DNA of 64,000 nt from AC-32 sp963716865 (GTDB lineage: Bacteria > Actinomycetota > Thermoleophilia > Gaiellales > Gaiellaceae), in assembly GCA_963716865.1 (NCBI GenBank), contig CAVQUF010000001.1, forward strand, positions 310,001 through 374,000, written 5' to 3'. Below, in pieces: positions 8,816-19,195 of the stretch. Each line of letters opens with the position of its first letter. Position 1 is the stretch's first letter. The notes beneath the pieces are model-generated. The model was not told the origin of the DNA. It ran no database searches and worked only from the letters and a program-made list of their open reading frames with translations. A program made the position numbers and the translations under genes.

Positions 8816-9582
8816 GCCGTCTTGCGGAGGTACCAGATCTCCTCTGCGGGCCAGCGCTTCGCCCAGTCGACGGGCGGGTCGTCGTAGTACTCGTGCTCGA
8901 CCGCGTCCTCCGGGGCGAACAGCTCGCGGAAGTCGAGCAGCTGGAAACCGTTGGCGCGCAGGATGCCGAGCATGTCCGCCATGCCCGGCTGGAACTCGAC
9001 CCCGGGGTCGTCGTCCTCCCAGTCAAGCCGGTAGAGGCCCTTCTGCGGCCGCTCGAGCCGGTTCGTGGTCTTCCCCTCGTCGGGCGCGCACAGGATCCGA
9101 AGGGTCGTCCCGCGCATGAACACGAGCTCCCCGTCGGCCCGCAGCAGCCGCGCGGCCTCGGCGATCCACAGGGCCGGGTCGCACCAGATGGACGCCCCGT
9201 ACTCCGAGAATGCGAGATCGAACGAGTCGGCCGGCAGCGGCACGTCCTCGGCGTTGGCCTCGATCAGCTCCAGGCCGAGGCCGAACTCCGCGTCCATCCG
9301 CCTCGCCGTGTCGAGCTGCGCGGGAGTGACGTCGACGCCGACCACGCGGCGCGCGCCGGCGCGCTTCAGCCAGGCGCCGAAGTACGCCGTCCCGCAGCCG
9401 AGCTCGATCACGTCCTTGCCGGTGACGTCGGGCAGGATCTGCACCTCGCTCTCAGGCTTGGACCACTGGCCCCACGTGATCTCCGCGTTGGCCCAGGAGG
9501 CGTGCGCCTTGGCATCGGTGTACTCCGCGTTGGCCTGGGTCCAGCCCTTGCGGTTGATCGCGACGTAGTCGGGGTCAGTCAC
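8812..9582 (-). CDS. Class I SAM-dependent methyltransferase
   Basis: A 256-aa soluble methyltransferase. SAM-binding motif I is DVIELGCGTAYFGAWLKRAGA, followed by the acidic residue of motif II (VVGVDVTPAQL) and the later blocks EANAEDVPLPADSFDLAFSEYG and AARLLRADGELVFM, typical of methyltransferase_11 proteins. The substrate cannot be told. The GTG start at 9582 (MTDPDYVAINRKGW) overlaps the ndk stop by 8 bp; the frame is open to 9759, but that part lies inside ndk. The stop overlaps the next gene by 4 bp. Confidence 0.88.
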   Translation of the reverse strand: MTDPDYVAINRKGWTQANAEYTDAKAHASWANAEITWGQWSKPESEVQILPDVTGKDVIELGCGTAYFGAWLKRAGARRVVGVDVTPAQLDTARRMDAEFGLGLELIEANAEDVPLPADSFDLAFSEYGASIWCDPALWIAEAARLLRADGELVFMRGTTLRILCAPDEGKTTNRLERPQKGLYRLDWEDDDPGVEFQPGMADMLGILRANGFQLLDFRELFAPEDAVEHEYYDDPPVDWAKRWPAEEIWYLRKTA

Positions 9583-9982
9583 CGAACCAGAGACCGAGCT
9601 CGCGCTCGGCCGACTCCGGCGAGTCGGAGCCGTGCACGAGGTTGTCGGGCATCGCCAGCGCGAGATCGCCCCGGATCGAGCCCGGCACGGCCTCGGCGGG
9701 GTTGGTCGCGCCGATCGTCGTCCGCGCGACCGAGATGGCTCCCTCGCCCTCGAGCGCAAGCGCGAGCGTCGGGCCCGAGGTGATGAACTCGACCAGCTCG
9801 CCGAAGAACGGCTTCTCCGCGTGCTCCTCGTAGTGCTTCTCCGCGAGCTCGCGGTCGACCTGGACGAGCCGCGCGGCTTGAAGCGTCAGCCCGCGCCGCT
9901 CGAAGCGGGCCAGGATCTCACCCGCGAGCGCCCGCTCCAAGGCGTCCGGCTTGATCAGGATCAGCGTCCTCTCGAGCGCCAC
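9575..9982 (-). CDS. ndk: Nucleoside-diphosphate kinase
   Basis: 135 aa, standard length. It transfers the gamma-phosphate between nucleoside triphosphates and diphosphates through a phosphohistidine, here H117 in DNLVHGSDS. Other family blocks are ERTLILIKPDALERA at the N-terminus, HYEEHAEKPFFGELVEFITSGP and RTTIGATNPAEAVPGSIRGDLA. GTG start at 9982. It lies between a zinc-ribbon membrane protein (13 bp upstream) and the methyltransferase, which it overlaps by 8 bp. Confidence 0.97.
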   Translation of the reverse strand: MALERTLILIKPDALERALAGEILARFERRGLTLQAARLVQVDRELAEKHYEEHAEKPFFGELVEFITSGPTLALALEGEGAISVARTTIGATNPAEAVPGSIRGDLALAMPDNLVHGSDSPESAERELGLWFGD

Positions 9983-9995
9983 TATGAAATGCAGC

Positions 9996-10514
9996 TTAAG
10001 CCCGGCGCTCGCGGCGCGGCGGCGTGAGCGCCTGCGTCTGGCCGAGATCGACGGCCTCGGGCTCGACGGGCGTCTCGCAGTACGGGCACACCTGCCAGAG
10101 CGCCTCGAGCGGCGCCTTGCAGCTGCGGCACGACTGCCGGAGGCGCGTGGTGCAGACCGGGCAGACCAGGAACGCCGAGTCGACGTCTGCGTGGCAGACG
10201 GGGCAGCTGAGGTCGCGACGCGAGAGCCGCTGCTCCATCGCCCGCACCTCCAGCTCGCGCTCGCGCACGTCCTCGAGGTACTCGGGCGGGCGGAAGAGCA
10301 TGTAGATCAGCGGGCCGAGGAACGGCGGCACCAGCCCGAGCACGGTCGCCATCCCGACGAGCCACGGATCCTCGATCCGCCGCCGCGCGTCCTTGAAGAC
10401 CCAGTAGGCAGTCGCAAGCCAGAAGACGCCGATGAAGAAGAGCGACAGGTTCCGGATCGCCGCCCAGGTCCCGGCGCTGAGGAAATCGAAGAGTCCGTTG
10501 TCGGCTGGTATCAC
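9996..10514 (-). CDS. Membrane protein with C-terminal double zinc ribbon
   Basis: 172 aa from a GTG at 10514. Two membrane segments lie in the N-terminal half (WAAIRNLSLFFIGVFWLATAYWVFKDARRR and LVGMATVLGLVPPFLGPLIYMLF). The C-terminal half has four CxxC pairs (CPVC, CPVC, CRSC, CPYC), a double zinc-ribbon (DZANK-like) domain facing the cytoplasm. It follows the 37-aa membrane protein by 10 bp in the valS-folC-ndk run. The domain is common in actinobacterial housekeeping clusters; no specific role is known to me. Confidence 0.82.
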   Translation of the reverse strand: MIPADNGLFDFLSAGTWAAIRNLSLFFIGVFWLATAYWVFKDARRRIEDPWLVGMATVLGLVPPFLGPLIYMLFRPPEYLEDVRERELEVRAMEQRLSRRDLSCPVCHADVDSAFLVCPVCTTRLRQSCRSCKAPLEALWQVCPYCETPVEPEAVDLGQTQALTPPRRERRA

Positions 10515-10524
10515 GGCGCCCCCG

Positions 10525-10638
10525 TCAGAGGAGGATCCTCCCGACGAGATAGCCGGCGGCAAACGCGAGGCCGATGATCGCCAGGACGACGATCGCGGCG
10601 ACCGCGAAGACGCTCAGCCGCTCGCCGAGCTTCCCCAT
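10525..10638 (-). CDS. 37-aa single-pass membrane peptide overlapping folC
   Basis: MGKLGERLSVFAVAAIVVLAIIGLAFAAGYLVGRILL: a basic N-terminus, one strongly hydrophobic helix and a short tail. The ATG at 10638 lies 25 bp inside the 3' end of folC, in another frame, and the gene ends 10 bp before the zinc-ribbon membrane protein. The ideal membrane segment and tight fit in the operon argue that it is real. Function unknown. Confidence 0.6.
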   Translation of the reverse strand: MGKLGERLSVFAVAAIVVLAIIGLAFAAGYLVGRILL

Positions 10639-11711
10639 GGTATTCGCTGGTACCGGACGGAGAGGTCCGCCAGCAGGTAGAGCGAGCCGGTGACGAGGAC
10701 GGCGCGGTCCGAACCCGCGAGCTCGCGGGCGCGTTCGAGCGCCTCGCCGGGCTCGGAAACCCCCTCGACCGACGCGAAGAACGGTGCCGCGAGGCCGGCG
10801 AGCTCGGCGGCCGGGAGAGCGCGCGCGCTGTGGGACGCGGTGGCGACGAGCGTGCTGCCCGCGCGGGCGAGCCCGCGCAGCATCGACTCCGCGTCCTTGC
10901 CGGCGAGGATCGAGGCCACGATCGTGTAGTCGCGGCGGGGCAGCCGTTCGAGCAGCCACTCGACGCCGGCCGGGTTGTGCGCGCCGGCGAAGACGTCCTC
11001 GCCGACGAGGTCGAAGCGCCCGGGAAGCACGATCTCGACCTCCCCGGCGAGCGTCCGTCCGAGGAGCGCCTCCGACGCCGCACGGCCGACGTCCTCGGCG
11101 TGCACGATCTCGCCTGCGCCCCTCGCGCGCGCGAGGGGCTCCCACTCCGGCTCGCCCAGAACCACGGCGGCGCCGGGCCTCACGACGGCCAGCTTCTCCT
11201 CGGCGATCGCCTCTCGCGTCTCGCCGAGGACGTCCGTGTGGTCCAGCGAGACGTTCGTCAGCGCGACCACGCGCGCGTCGAGCACGTTGGTCGCGTCGAG
11301 GCGACCGCCGAGCCCCGCCTCGACGACCGTGGCGTCCACCCCGGCCTCGGCGAACTCGGCCAGCGCGGCCGCCGTCAGCACCTCGAACTGCGTCGCGCCC
11401 TGGCGCACGGCCGGGCCGCGCACCCGATCGAGCACCCGATCGAGGTCGGCGTCCTCCCCGTCCACCTGGATCCGCTCGCTCCAGCCGGACACGTGCGGCG
11501 ACGTGTAGGCGCCGACGCTCAGGCCCTCACGCTGGAGGAAGGCCGCGGCACGGCGGGTCGCCGTCGACTTGCCGTTCGTGCCGACGACGTGGATCGCCGC
11601 GTACGCGCGCTGCGGCTCGCCCAGCTCGGCGAGAAGCGCCCGCATCCGCCCGAGGCCGAACTCCTCCGGCCACGGGGAGAGCGACTCGAGCCACTCAAGC
11701 GCCGAGAGCAT
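10614..11711 (-). CDS. folC: Folylpolyglutamate synthase / dihydrofolate synthase
   Basis: 365 aa of the Mur-ligase superfamily, adding glutamate to folates (and to dihydropteroate). The ATP-binding loop is HVVGTNGKSTATRRAAAFL, followed by YTSPHVSGWSERIQVDG, the metal and substrate blocks EAGLGGRLDATNVLD and NVSLDHTDVLGETREAIAEEKL, and the C-terminal AHNPAGVEWLLERL. It is shorter than the usual 420-450 aa. It starts 17 bp inside the end of valS, an arrangement (valS-folC) frequent in bacteria. Confidence 0.94.
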   Translation of the reverse strand: MLSALEWLESLSPWPEEFGLGRMRALLAELGEPQRAYAAIHVVGTNGKSTATRRAAAFLQREGLSVGAYTSPHVSGWSERIQVDGEDADLDRVLDRVRGPAVRQGATQFEVLTAAALAEFAEAGVDATVVEAGLGGRLDATNVLDARVVALTNVSLDHTDVLGETREAIAEEKLAVVRPGAAVVLGEPEWEPLARARGAGEIVHAEDVGRAASEALLGRTLAGEVEIVLPGRFDLVGEDVFAGAHNPAGVEWLLERLPRRDYTIVASILAGKDAESMLRGLARAGSTLVATASHSARALPAAELAGLAAPFFASVEGVSEPGEALERARELAGSDRAVLVTGSLYLLADLSVRYQRIPWGSSASG

Positions 11712-14116
11712 CGAGCTCGCGGCGGTAGCGCTCGAGCTTCTCGCGCTCCGCCTCGACGACCTTCTCGGGCGCGTTCCGGACGAAACGCTCGTTGCCGAGC
11801 ATGCCTTCCGCGCGGGCGATCTCGCCGCGGAGCCGCTCGACCTCGGCCTCGACGTTCGCGCCGTCCACCTTGACCCGGTCGGGCTTGACCACTGCGTCGA
11901 AGATCCGCTGGTGCTCGTCGTTCAGCGGCGCACGCACGCCAGCGCGGCGGAACACCTCGGCCGCCGTGCGGATCGGCTCGAACTCGGCCGCCGTCCCGGC
12001 GCTTCGCTCCCCCGACGATCCCGGGCCACGGCGCGACGATCAGCCGCGACTCGCGCCCCGGCAGGTTCGACCAGATCTCCTCGGTCACGTGCGGCATCAC
12101 CGGGTGCAGGAGCTTCAGCAGCCGCTCGAGGTTCGCGAGCGCGGTCGCCTGCGCGTCCTCGTCGCCGTCGTAGAGACGCGCCTTGATCGCCTCCGCGTAC
12201 CAGTCGCAGAAGTCGTCGAACGTCAGGTGGTAGAGCACGCTCGTCGCCGGCGAGAACTCGAACTCGGCGAGGTGCGCGTCCAGCTGGGCCTGCGCCTCGT
12301 CGAGGCGCTCGGCGATCCAGCGCTCCTCGAGATCCCTCGGCCGCAGCTCGGGCCGTGCGTCGCCGACGTTCGCGAGGATCAGGCGCGAGACGTTCCAGAG
12401 CTTGTTCGCCAGCTTGCGCCCCTCCTCGATCGCGCCGGCCGAGAAGCGCACGTCCTGCGTCGACGACATCTTCAGCAGCCCGTAGCGGGTGGCGTCGGCG
12501 CCGTCCTTCGCGATCAGGTCGGTCGGGTCGATCCCGGTGCCGAGGCTCTTCGACATCCGCCGCCCGTCGGGCGCGAGGATCATCGCGTGGTAGTTGACCC
12601 ACTCGAACGGGATGTGCCCCATCAGCTCGAGGCCCGCCCAGATCATCCGTGAGACCCAGAGGAAGTTGATGTCGCGCCCGGTCGAGCAGACGTCGCCGGG
12701 GTAGAACGTCTCGAGCTCGGGCGTCCGATCCGGCCAACCCAGCGTCGCGAACGGCCAGAGCGCGGACGAGAACCACGTGTCGAGCACGTCCTCCTCCTGC
12801 CGCAGCTCTCCGCTGCCGCACTCGGCGCAGGCGTCCGGGGCGGTCTCGGCGACGGTCGTGTGTCCGTCCGGGCAGTACCAGACCGGGATGCGGTGGCCCC
12901 ACCAGAGCTGGCGCGAGATGCACCAGGGCCTGATGTTCTCGAGGTAGGAGAGCATCACCTTCGTCTGCTGCTCCGGCCTGCAGCGCACCCGGCCCTCGCG
13001 CAGGGCGGCGATCGCCGGGCGGGCGAGCTCGGTCATCTCGACCCACCACTGCAGGAGCACGAGCGGCTCGATCCGGTCGCCCGAGCGGTCGCAGTGGCCG
13101 ACCGCGTGGCGGAACGGCTCGCGCTTCTCGAGCAGGTCGCGCTCGCGAAGCTGCGCGAGGATCCGCTTCTCGGCCTCCTCCTGGGTCAGCCCGGCAAGCT
13201 CGCCCGCCTCCTCGGTCATGCGCCCGTCGAGGCCGATCACCATCGGCTCGGGCAGGCCGTGGTCCCGGCCGATCTCCCAGTCCATCGGGTCGTGGCCGGG
13301 CGTGATCTTGACGGCGCCGGTGCCGAACTCCGGGTCGACGTGGGCGTCGGCGATGATCGGCACCACGCGCTCGGCGACCGGCACGATCACCTCCTTGCCG
13401 ACGAGGTCGCGGTAGCGCTCGTCGTCCGGGTGCACCGCGACCGCGACGTCGGCGAGCATCGTCGGCGGCCGCACCGTGGCTACCGTCACGTGCCCGCTTC
13501 CGTCCGCGAGCGGGTAGCGGATCCAGGTGAGCGTGTCGTCCACCTCGATGTGGTTGACCTCGAGGTCGGAGACCGTGCTCGCGCAGCCCGGGCACCAGTT
13601 GACGATGCGCGTGTCCCGGTAGATCAGGCCCTTGCCGAAGAGATGCTCGAAGAAGCGCATCACGGCGCGCGTGTACGCCTCGTCCATCGTGAAGCGGTGC
13701 CTTCGGTAGTCGAGCGACGCGCCCAGCGTGCGGTACTGCTCCATGATCTGGCCGCCGTAGTCGCGGATGAAATCCCAGCAGCGCTGGACGAAGGCCTCGC
13801 GCCCGACGTCGTGCAGCGTCAGGCCCTCCGCCGCGAGCCTTCGCACCATCACGGCCTGGAGGGCGATCCCGGCGTGGTCGTAGCCCGGCTGCCAGAGCGC
13901 GTTGAAGCCGCGCATCCGGTGCCAGCGGATCAGGACGTCCTGCGCCGAGCCGTTCAGCGCGTGACCCATGTGGAGCCGGTCGGTCACGTTGGGCGGCGGC
14001 AGGCAGATCACGTACGGCTCCTGCGGTCGGTCCGCTTCCGCGTTGTAGAGGCCTTCCTCCTCCCAGGTGCGCTGCCAGCGCTCCTCGACGCCCTTCGGCT
14101 CGTACAGCGGCTCCAT
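11695..14116 (-). CDS. valS: Valine-tRNA ligase, reading frame broken once
   Basis: Class I synthetase charging tRNA-Val. N-terminal EERWQRTWEEEGLYNAE, HIGH motif as H49-M-G-H52 in PPPNVTDRLHMGHALN, the editing domain in the middle, a zinc-ribbon-like CPDGHTTVAETAPDACAECG, and KMSKS as R520-MSKS in DGRRMSKSLGTGIDP. The anticodon-binding domain and C-terminal coiled coil (VEAEVERLRGEIARAEGM...) follow. After LIVAPWPGIVG the frame changes: a run of five C at 12009-12013 would restore PGIVGERSAGTAAEFEPIRTAAEVF if it had four. An essential gene is unlikely to be broken, so an indel error is the best explanation. The corrected protein is about 806 aa. Confidence 0.92.
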
Positions 14117-15089
14117 GAGGCAAGTTTACGAGGACGTGAGCGAGTTCTTTCATGCGCTCGGAGTGTTCTTCGACGAGCTCGCCTCGGTCGGCTGGCCGGC
14201 GCTCGCGATCGCGATCGGGTTCCAGCTGACGAAGGTGCTGCTGCGGACGGTCGCCTGGCGGAACATCATCCGGGCCTCCTACCCGGAGAAGCGCGTGCCG
14301 TTGCCTCCCGTCGCCGGCGCGTACGTCGCGGGCGTCGGCCTCAACTCGATCCTGCCCGGGCGCGCGGGCGACCTGGTCAAGCTCTACCTCGTCCGGCGAA
14401 GCATTCCCGGGACGACGTACACGACCCTGGCGTCGACGCTCTTCGTGGAGACGCTGCTCGACCTGGTGCTCGCCGGGGCGCTGTTCCTCTGGGCGCTGAC
14501 GCAGGGAGTGCTGCCGAGTCTGAGCGTCCTCCCGAACGTGCCCGCGTTCGACTGGGGCTGGCTCTTCCAGAACCAGAAGGCGACCGCCTCGGTCGTCGCT
14601 CTGCTCACCGTCGGAGCGATCGTCTTCTGGTGGTGGGCCGAGCGGCACATCGACGACTTCAAGCAGCGCGTCGGCGCCGGGCTCGCGATCCTGCGCGACC
14701 GCCCGCGCTACGCGCGCGAGGTGGTGAGTTGGCAGGTCGCGAGCTGGGTCTGCCGCATCGCGACGCTCTACTTCTTCCTGCGCGCGTTCCACATCCACGC
14801 GACGGTGCACAACGCGCTCCTCGCGCAGGTGGTGGACAGCCTCTCGACGCTGCTGCCCTTCTCGCCGGGCGGCGCCGGGACGAAGCAGGGGCTGCTCGTC
14901 TACGTCCTCCAGGGACAGGCGCCGTCCTCGCGGCTGCTCGCCTTCAGCGTGGGCGCGCACATCGCGCTCACGATCGTGAACGTAGCGCTGGCCGCGGGCG
15001 TCATCTTCCTGATGCTGCGAACGCTGAGGATCCGCGAGGTCATCGCCCGCGCAAAGGCGGACGAGGCCGAGGCCGGAGAAGCGTCCTAG
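14115..15089 (+). CDS. Flippase-like / lysylphosphatidylglycerol synthase TM-domain protein
   Basis: 324 aa with about seven to eight membrane segments, matching the UPF0104/AglD-like membrane domain. Conserved blocks are LTKVLLRTVAWRNIIRASYP, AYVAGVGLNSILPGRAGDLVKLYLVRR and VDSLSTLLPFSPGGAGTKQGLLVYVL, the last resembling the family's PGGxG signature. Such proteins are implicated in lipid-linked substrate transfer or flipping. The ATG start shares two bases with the oppositely oriented valS ATG (CATG at 14114-14117). Confidence 0.85.
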   Translation: MRQVYEDVSEFFHALGVFFDELASVGWPALAIAIGFQLTKVLLRTVAWRNIIRASYPEKRVPLPPVAGAYVAGVGLNSILPGRAGDLVKLYLVRRSIPGTTYTTLASTLFVETLLDLVLAGALFLWALTQGVLPSLSVLPNVPAFDWGWLFQNQKATASVVALLTVGAIVFWWWAERHIDDFKQRVGAGLAILRDRPRYAREVVSWQVASWVCRIATLYFFLRAFHIHATVHNALLAQVVDSLSTLLPFSPGGAGTKQGLLVYVLQGQAPSSRLLAFSVGAHIALTIVNVALAAGVIFLMLRTLRIREVIARAKADEAEAGEAS

Positions 15090-15188
15090 AGGCTTGACGT
15101 GAAACCGCTCGCGGGAAAGAGCCGCACCTGCGGGGCTGCCAAACGGACGAGAGGACGCTCGCGCAGGCGAGCGCAGTAGCGTCTCCGC

Positions 15189-15767
15189 GTGGCTCGTGAC
15201 ACCTCCTGGGAGCAGCTGAGCCTCTACACGGACAGGCTCTGCCTCCGCGCGCCAACCCCGCATGATGCGGAGGGTCTCTACGACCTGTTCGCTGATGAGG
15301 AGATCATGGATGGGCTTAACAGAGAGCCCATCTCAGCCGTCGAGCACGCCCGAGCAATGATCGAGGAAGGGATGGGCGGTTGGAGAACCGATGGGCTCGG
15401 TCCATTCATCCTCCGGACCAGGGAGACCGACCGGCGGGTGGTCGGTCAAGCCGGTCTCATGATCTTCGACACGCGGGGCTGGACGCCCTCGACTTGGGCA
15501 CAGGCAGGAAGCCATGCTCAGCCCGAGCTTGGCTGGGCCTTGATAAGAGCGCACTGGGGACACGGATATGCGACTGAGGCAGCCGCAGCGATACGAGACT
15601 GGGCGCGTGAGTCCCGGTCTATCAGCGAGCTTGTCTCTCTGATCTCGCCTGACAACGTCCGGTCCCAGCGCGTCGCGGAGAGCCTCGGTGCGACACCGAC
15701 AGAAACCGTCACGCCCCTACATACGAGGCGGAAGACCGTCGTCTGGAGACACCCACCCGCACACTAA
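15189..15767 (+). CDS. GNAT family N-acetyltransferase (RimJ/RimL type)
   Basis: 192 aa from GTG. It shows the RimJ/RimL layout: LYTDRLCLRAPTPHDAEGLYDLFADEEIM at the N-terminus, a central strand (RVVGQAGLMIFD), the acetyl-CoA-binding region ELGWALIRAHWGHGYATEAAAAIRDWA, and the closing SELVSLISPDNVRSQRVAESLGA. The substrate is unknown; relatives acetylate ribosomal protein N-termini, aminoglycosides or amino acids. It appears to be a single-gene unit. Confidence 0.88.
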   Translation: MARDTSWEQLSLYTDRLCLRAPTPHDAEGLYDLFADEEIMDGLNREPISAVEHARAMIEEGMGGWRTDGLGPFILRTRETDRRVVGQAGLMIFDTRGWTPSTWAQAGSHAQPELGWALIRAHWGHGYATEAAAAIRDWARESRSISELVSLISPDNVRSQRVAESLGATPTETVTPLHTRRKTVVWRHPPAH

Positions 15768-15832
15768 TGCGGGCCTGCTCAGGGGTCATTACGGAACGCT
15801 GGCCCAGGCGGGTCTGGCCGCTCCTGATGTCG

Positions 15833-16357
15833 TCAGCTGAGGTGGGCAGCCAGGCCTTGATAGGCAGGGTGGAGCGCGTCCCATCGCGCCTTCGCGTCCC
15901 CGCGGCGCTCGCGCCCGGCGAGGTAGTCGGCGAGATCTTCGACATGGAGCTGCACTCCGGCCCCGTAAGCGGAGAGCAGGTCCACGGGCATCCCCCGTTC
16001 TTCCCAGACCATTGTGGTCTGGTCGCCATCGGCGGTCAGTGTGACCTCGATGGCGTTCTCGTCCGGCTCGTCCGCGTCCTTGATGCGCACCAACAGCCGC
16101 AGCGGCGGGTCGCACGTTTCCACGCGCCCGGTGCCTTCCCATCCGCTCGCGAAAAGGCGTGCGCGGTACTTACCGCCGAGTCGCAGGTCGCCCTCGACCT
16201 CGCCGTACCAGCGGGCCAGACGCGAGGGATCGGTGAGTGCCGACCACACGTCGTCGATACCGGCGTCGAAGCGGTCTTCCATGCGCACGACGCCCTTTCC
16301 CTCGGCTGATCCCAAACTGCCCAGGATGCGGCCGCCTTCACGTGCGTTGCTCGTCAT
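15833..16357 (-). CDS. SRPBCC / AHSA1-type domain protein
   Basis: 174 aa. The start MTSNAREGG at 16357 is preceded by AAGGAG; upstream in-frame codons to 16420 look spurious. The START-like fold signature is visible: VVRMEDRFDAGIDDVWSALTDPSRLARWYGEVEGDLRLGGKYRARL, then VTLTADGDQTTMVWEERGMP. These proteins bind hydrophobic ligands in a deep cavity; the ligand here is not predictable. Transcribed away from the DUF998 gene. Confidence 0.85.
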   Translation of the reverse strand: MTSNAREGGRILGSLGSAEGKGVVRMEDRFDAGIDDVWSALTDPSRLARWYGEVEGDLRLGGKYRARLFASGWEGTGRVETCDPPLRLLVRIKDADEPDENAIEVTLTADGDQTTMVWEERGMPVDLLSAYGAGVQLHVEDLADYLAGRERRGDAKARWDALHPAYQGLAAHLS

Positions 16358-16512
16358 CTGGTGCTCCTTGTTTCGCGGGCTGGAAGTAGTGCTTTCCTCC
16401 GAGACTCGGCAGGTGCGCATTAATCATCGGTCGTCGTAGTCGTCGGGTGACTGTGAGACTCGGCTGGCCCAGGCGAGCGAGTTGTTGCATTCGCTCAGCA
16501 ATAGGATGGCGT

Positions 16513-17076
16513 ATGACCTCGGCGCTCGTCGGCCTTATCTGCGTGGCAACGTCCGGCGTCATCCTCGTCACGCTGCACTTCTTGCCGACCGGGCTCAATC
16601 CGATCCGCTACGCCGTCAGTGACTACGGGTGGACCTCGTACCAGTTGGGCTACCGCACGATGGTCGTGCTGCAGGGCGTCGGGGCGATCCTCATCGCGGT
16701 CGGGCTGGGGCAACAGACCGATGCGAAGTCCCTCGGCTGGCTCTACGTCTACGGCGTCGTCCGGCTCCTCGTCTCCGGGTTCATGACCGATCGCGAACCC
16801 CAGAGTCTTCGGTCGCTCACGCGCACCGGTCGCATCCACATGCTTCTCGCGGGGACAGCTTTTGCTTCGATCGCAGTCGCAGCGTCACACCTCGACTGGA
16901 CCGGCAAGCCCGCCGTTCTGGGCCCGCTCGGATGGCTCGTCACGGCAACGGCGATCGCGACCGGAACCGCGCTCGTCGTCCCACCGATTCGGCGTGTCGC
17001 GCTCGGCCTGATCGAGCGAACGCACTACGCCGCTGCCATCACCTGGCTGATCGTCGTATCTGCCTCGATCGTCTAA
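16513..17076 (+). CDS. DUF998 family membrane protein
   Basis: 187 aa with about six membrane helices. The N-terminal block LVTLHFLPTGLNPIRYAVSDYG is the typical DUF998 opening (NPIxxxVSDYG), followed by evenly spaced hydrophobic stretches and the conserved FMTD after helix three. The start at ATG 16513 has AGGA upstream. Function unknown in the family. Confidence 0.82.
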   Translation: MTSALVGLICVATSGVILVTLHFLPTGLNPIRYAVSDYGWTSYQLGYRTMVVLQGVGAILIAVGLGQQTDAKSLGWLYVYGVVRLLVSGFMTDREPQSLRSLTRTGRIHMLLAGTAFASIAVAASHLDWTGKPAVLGPLGWLVTATAIATGTALVVPPIRRVALGLIERTHYAAAITWLIVVSASIV

Positions 17077-17149
17077 CTCGAGGCGAGGAGGCGGTTACCG
17101 CAGCTTAGTAGCATCAAGACGGCCTCTCTATCCAGTAAAGGAGACCACC

Positions 17150-17851
17150 ATGGCTACTGGCTCAAGTGTCGTTCTCGTCCACGGCGGCTTCGTAGACGGC
17201 TCCGGCTGGCAAGGCGTCTACGAGCACCTGAAGAAGGACGGCTACAGCGTCACAGTCGTCCAGAATCCGACGCTCTCGCACGCCGACGACGTTGCCGTGA
17301 CCAGGCGCGCCATCGACGCGCAGACCGAACCTGTCATCCTCGTCGGCCACTCGTACGGTGGGGCGGTCATCACCGAGGCGGGCAATCATCCCAAGGTGGC
17401 TGCGCTCGTCTACATCGCGGGCTTCGCCCCGGACAAGGGCGAGTCGGTCAACACGCTCATTGCCGATCCGCCTCCCGGAGCACCCGTTCCGCCGATCCTG
17501 CCGCCGCAGGACGGGTTTCTGTTCCTCGACCGGGAGAAGTTCCACGCGTCATTCGCAGGCGACCTGAGCGCCGAGCAGGCTGCGTTCATGGCCGACTCGC
17601 AGGTCCCGTGGGGTGTCGAGGCCCTGAGCGGCAAGATCAGCGAGCCTGCGTGGCGGAGCAAGCCAAGCTGGTACCTCGTCACGACCGAAGACCGGATGAT
17701 CCCTCCACCGGCCCAGCGCGAGATGTCCGCGCGGGCGGGCTCGACCGTTGTCGAGGTCGCGGGCAGCCATTCGATCTATGTATCGCAGCCCGCAGCCGTG
17801 GCTGAGCTCATCGAGAAGGCCGCTGACGAAGTGAGATCGGCCGTGCACTAA
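17150..17851 (+). CDS. Alpha/beta hydrolase
   Basis: 233 aa, preceded by a clear AAGGAGA ribosome binding site. The oxyanion motif is VLVHGGFVDGSGWQGVY, the nucleophile elbow GHSYG (VILVGHSYGGAVITEAG), with a late Asp in LVTTEDRMIPP and His in VAGSHSIYVSQP completing the triad. This is the subgroup often annotated as pyrethroid-type or salicylate esterases, but the substrate cannot be inferred. Followed by convergent clpX. Confidence 0.9.
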   Translation: MATGSSVVLVHGGFVDGSGWQGVYEHLKKDGYSVTVVQNPTLSHADDVAVTRRAIDAQTEPVILVGHSYGGAVITEAGNHPKVAALVYIAGFAPDKGESVNTLIADPPPGAPVPPILPPQDGFLFLDREKFHASFAGDLSAEQAAFMADSQVPWGVEALSGKISEPAWRSKPSWYLVTTEDRMIPPPAQREMSARAGSTVVEVAGSHSIYVSQPAAVAELIEKAADEVRSAVH

Positions 17852-17872
17852 GGCCGGCAACGGCCCGTGTTA

Positions 17873-19156
<1,284 letters not shown>

Positions 19157-19195
19157 GTCTCTCCTTTTACCTCGGAATCGGCTCCTAGGCTAGGG

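Noticed and set aside
12860..15097. Open frame of 745 aa on the plus strand
   Set aside because: Antisense of valS running into the flippase-like gene in a wrong frame; no recognisable protein.
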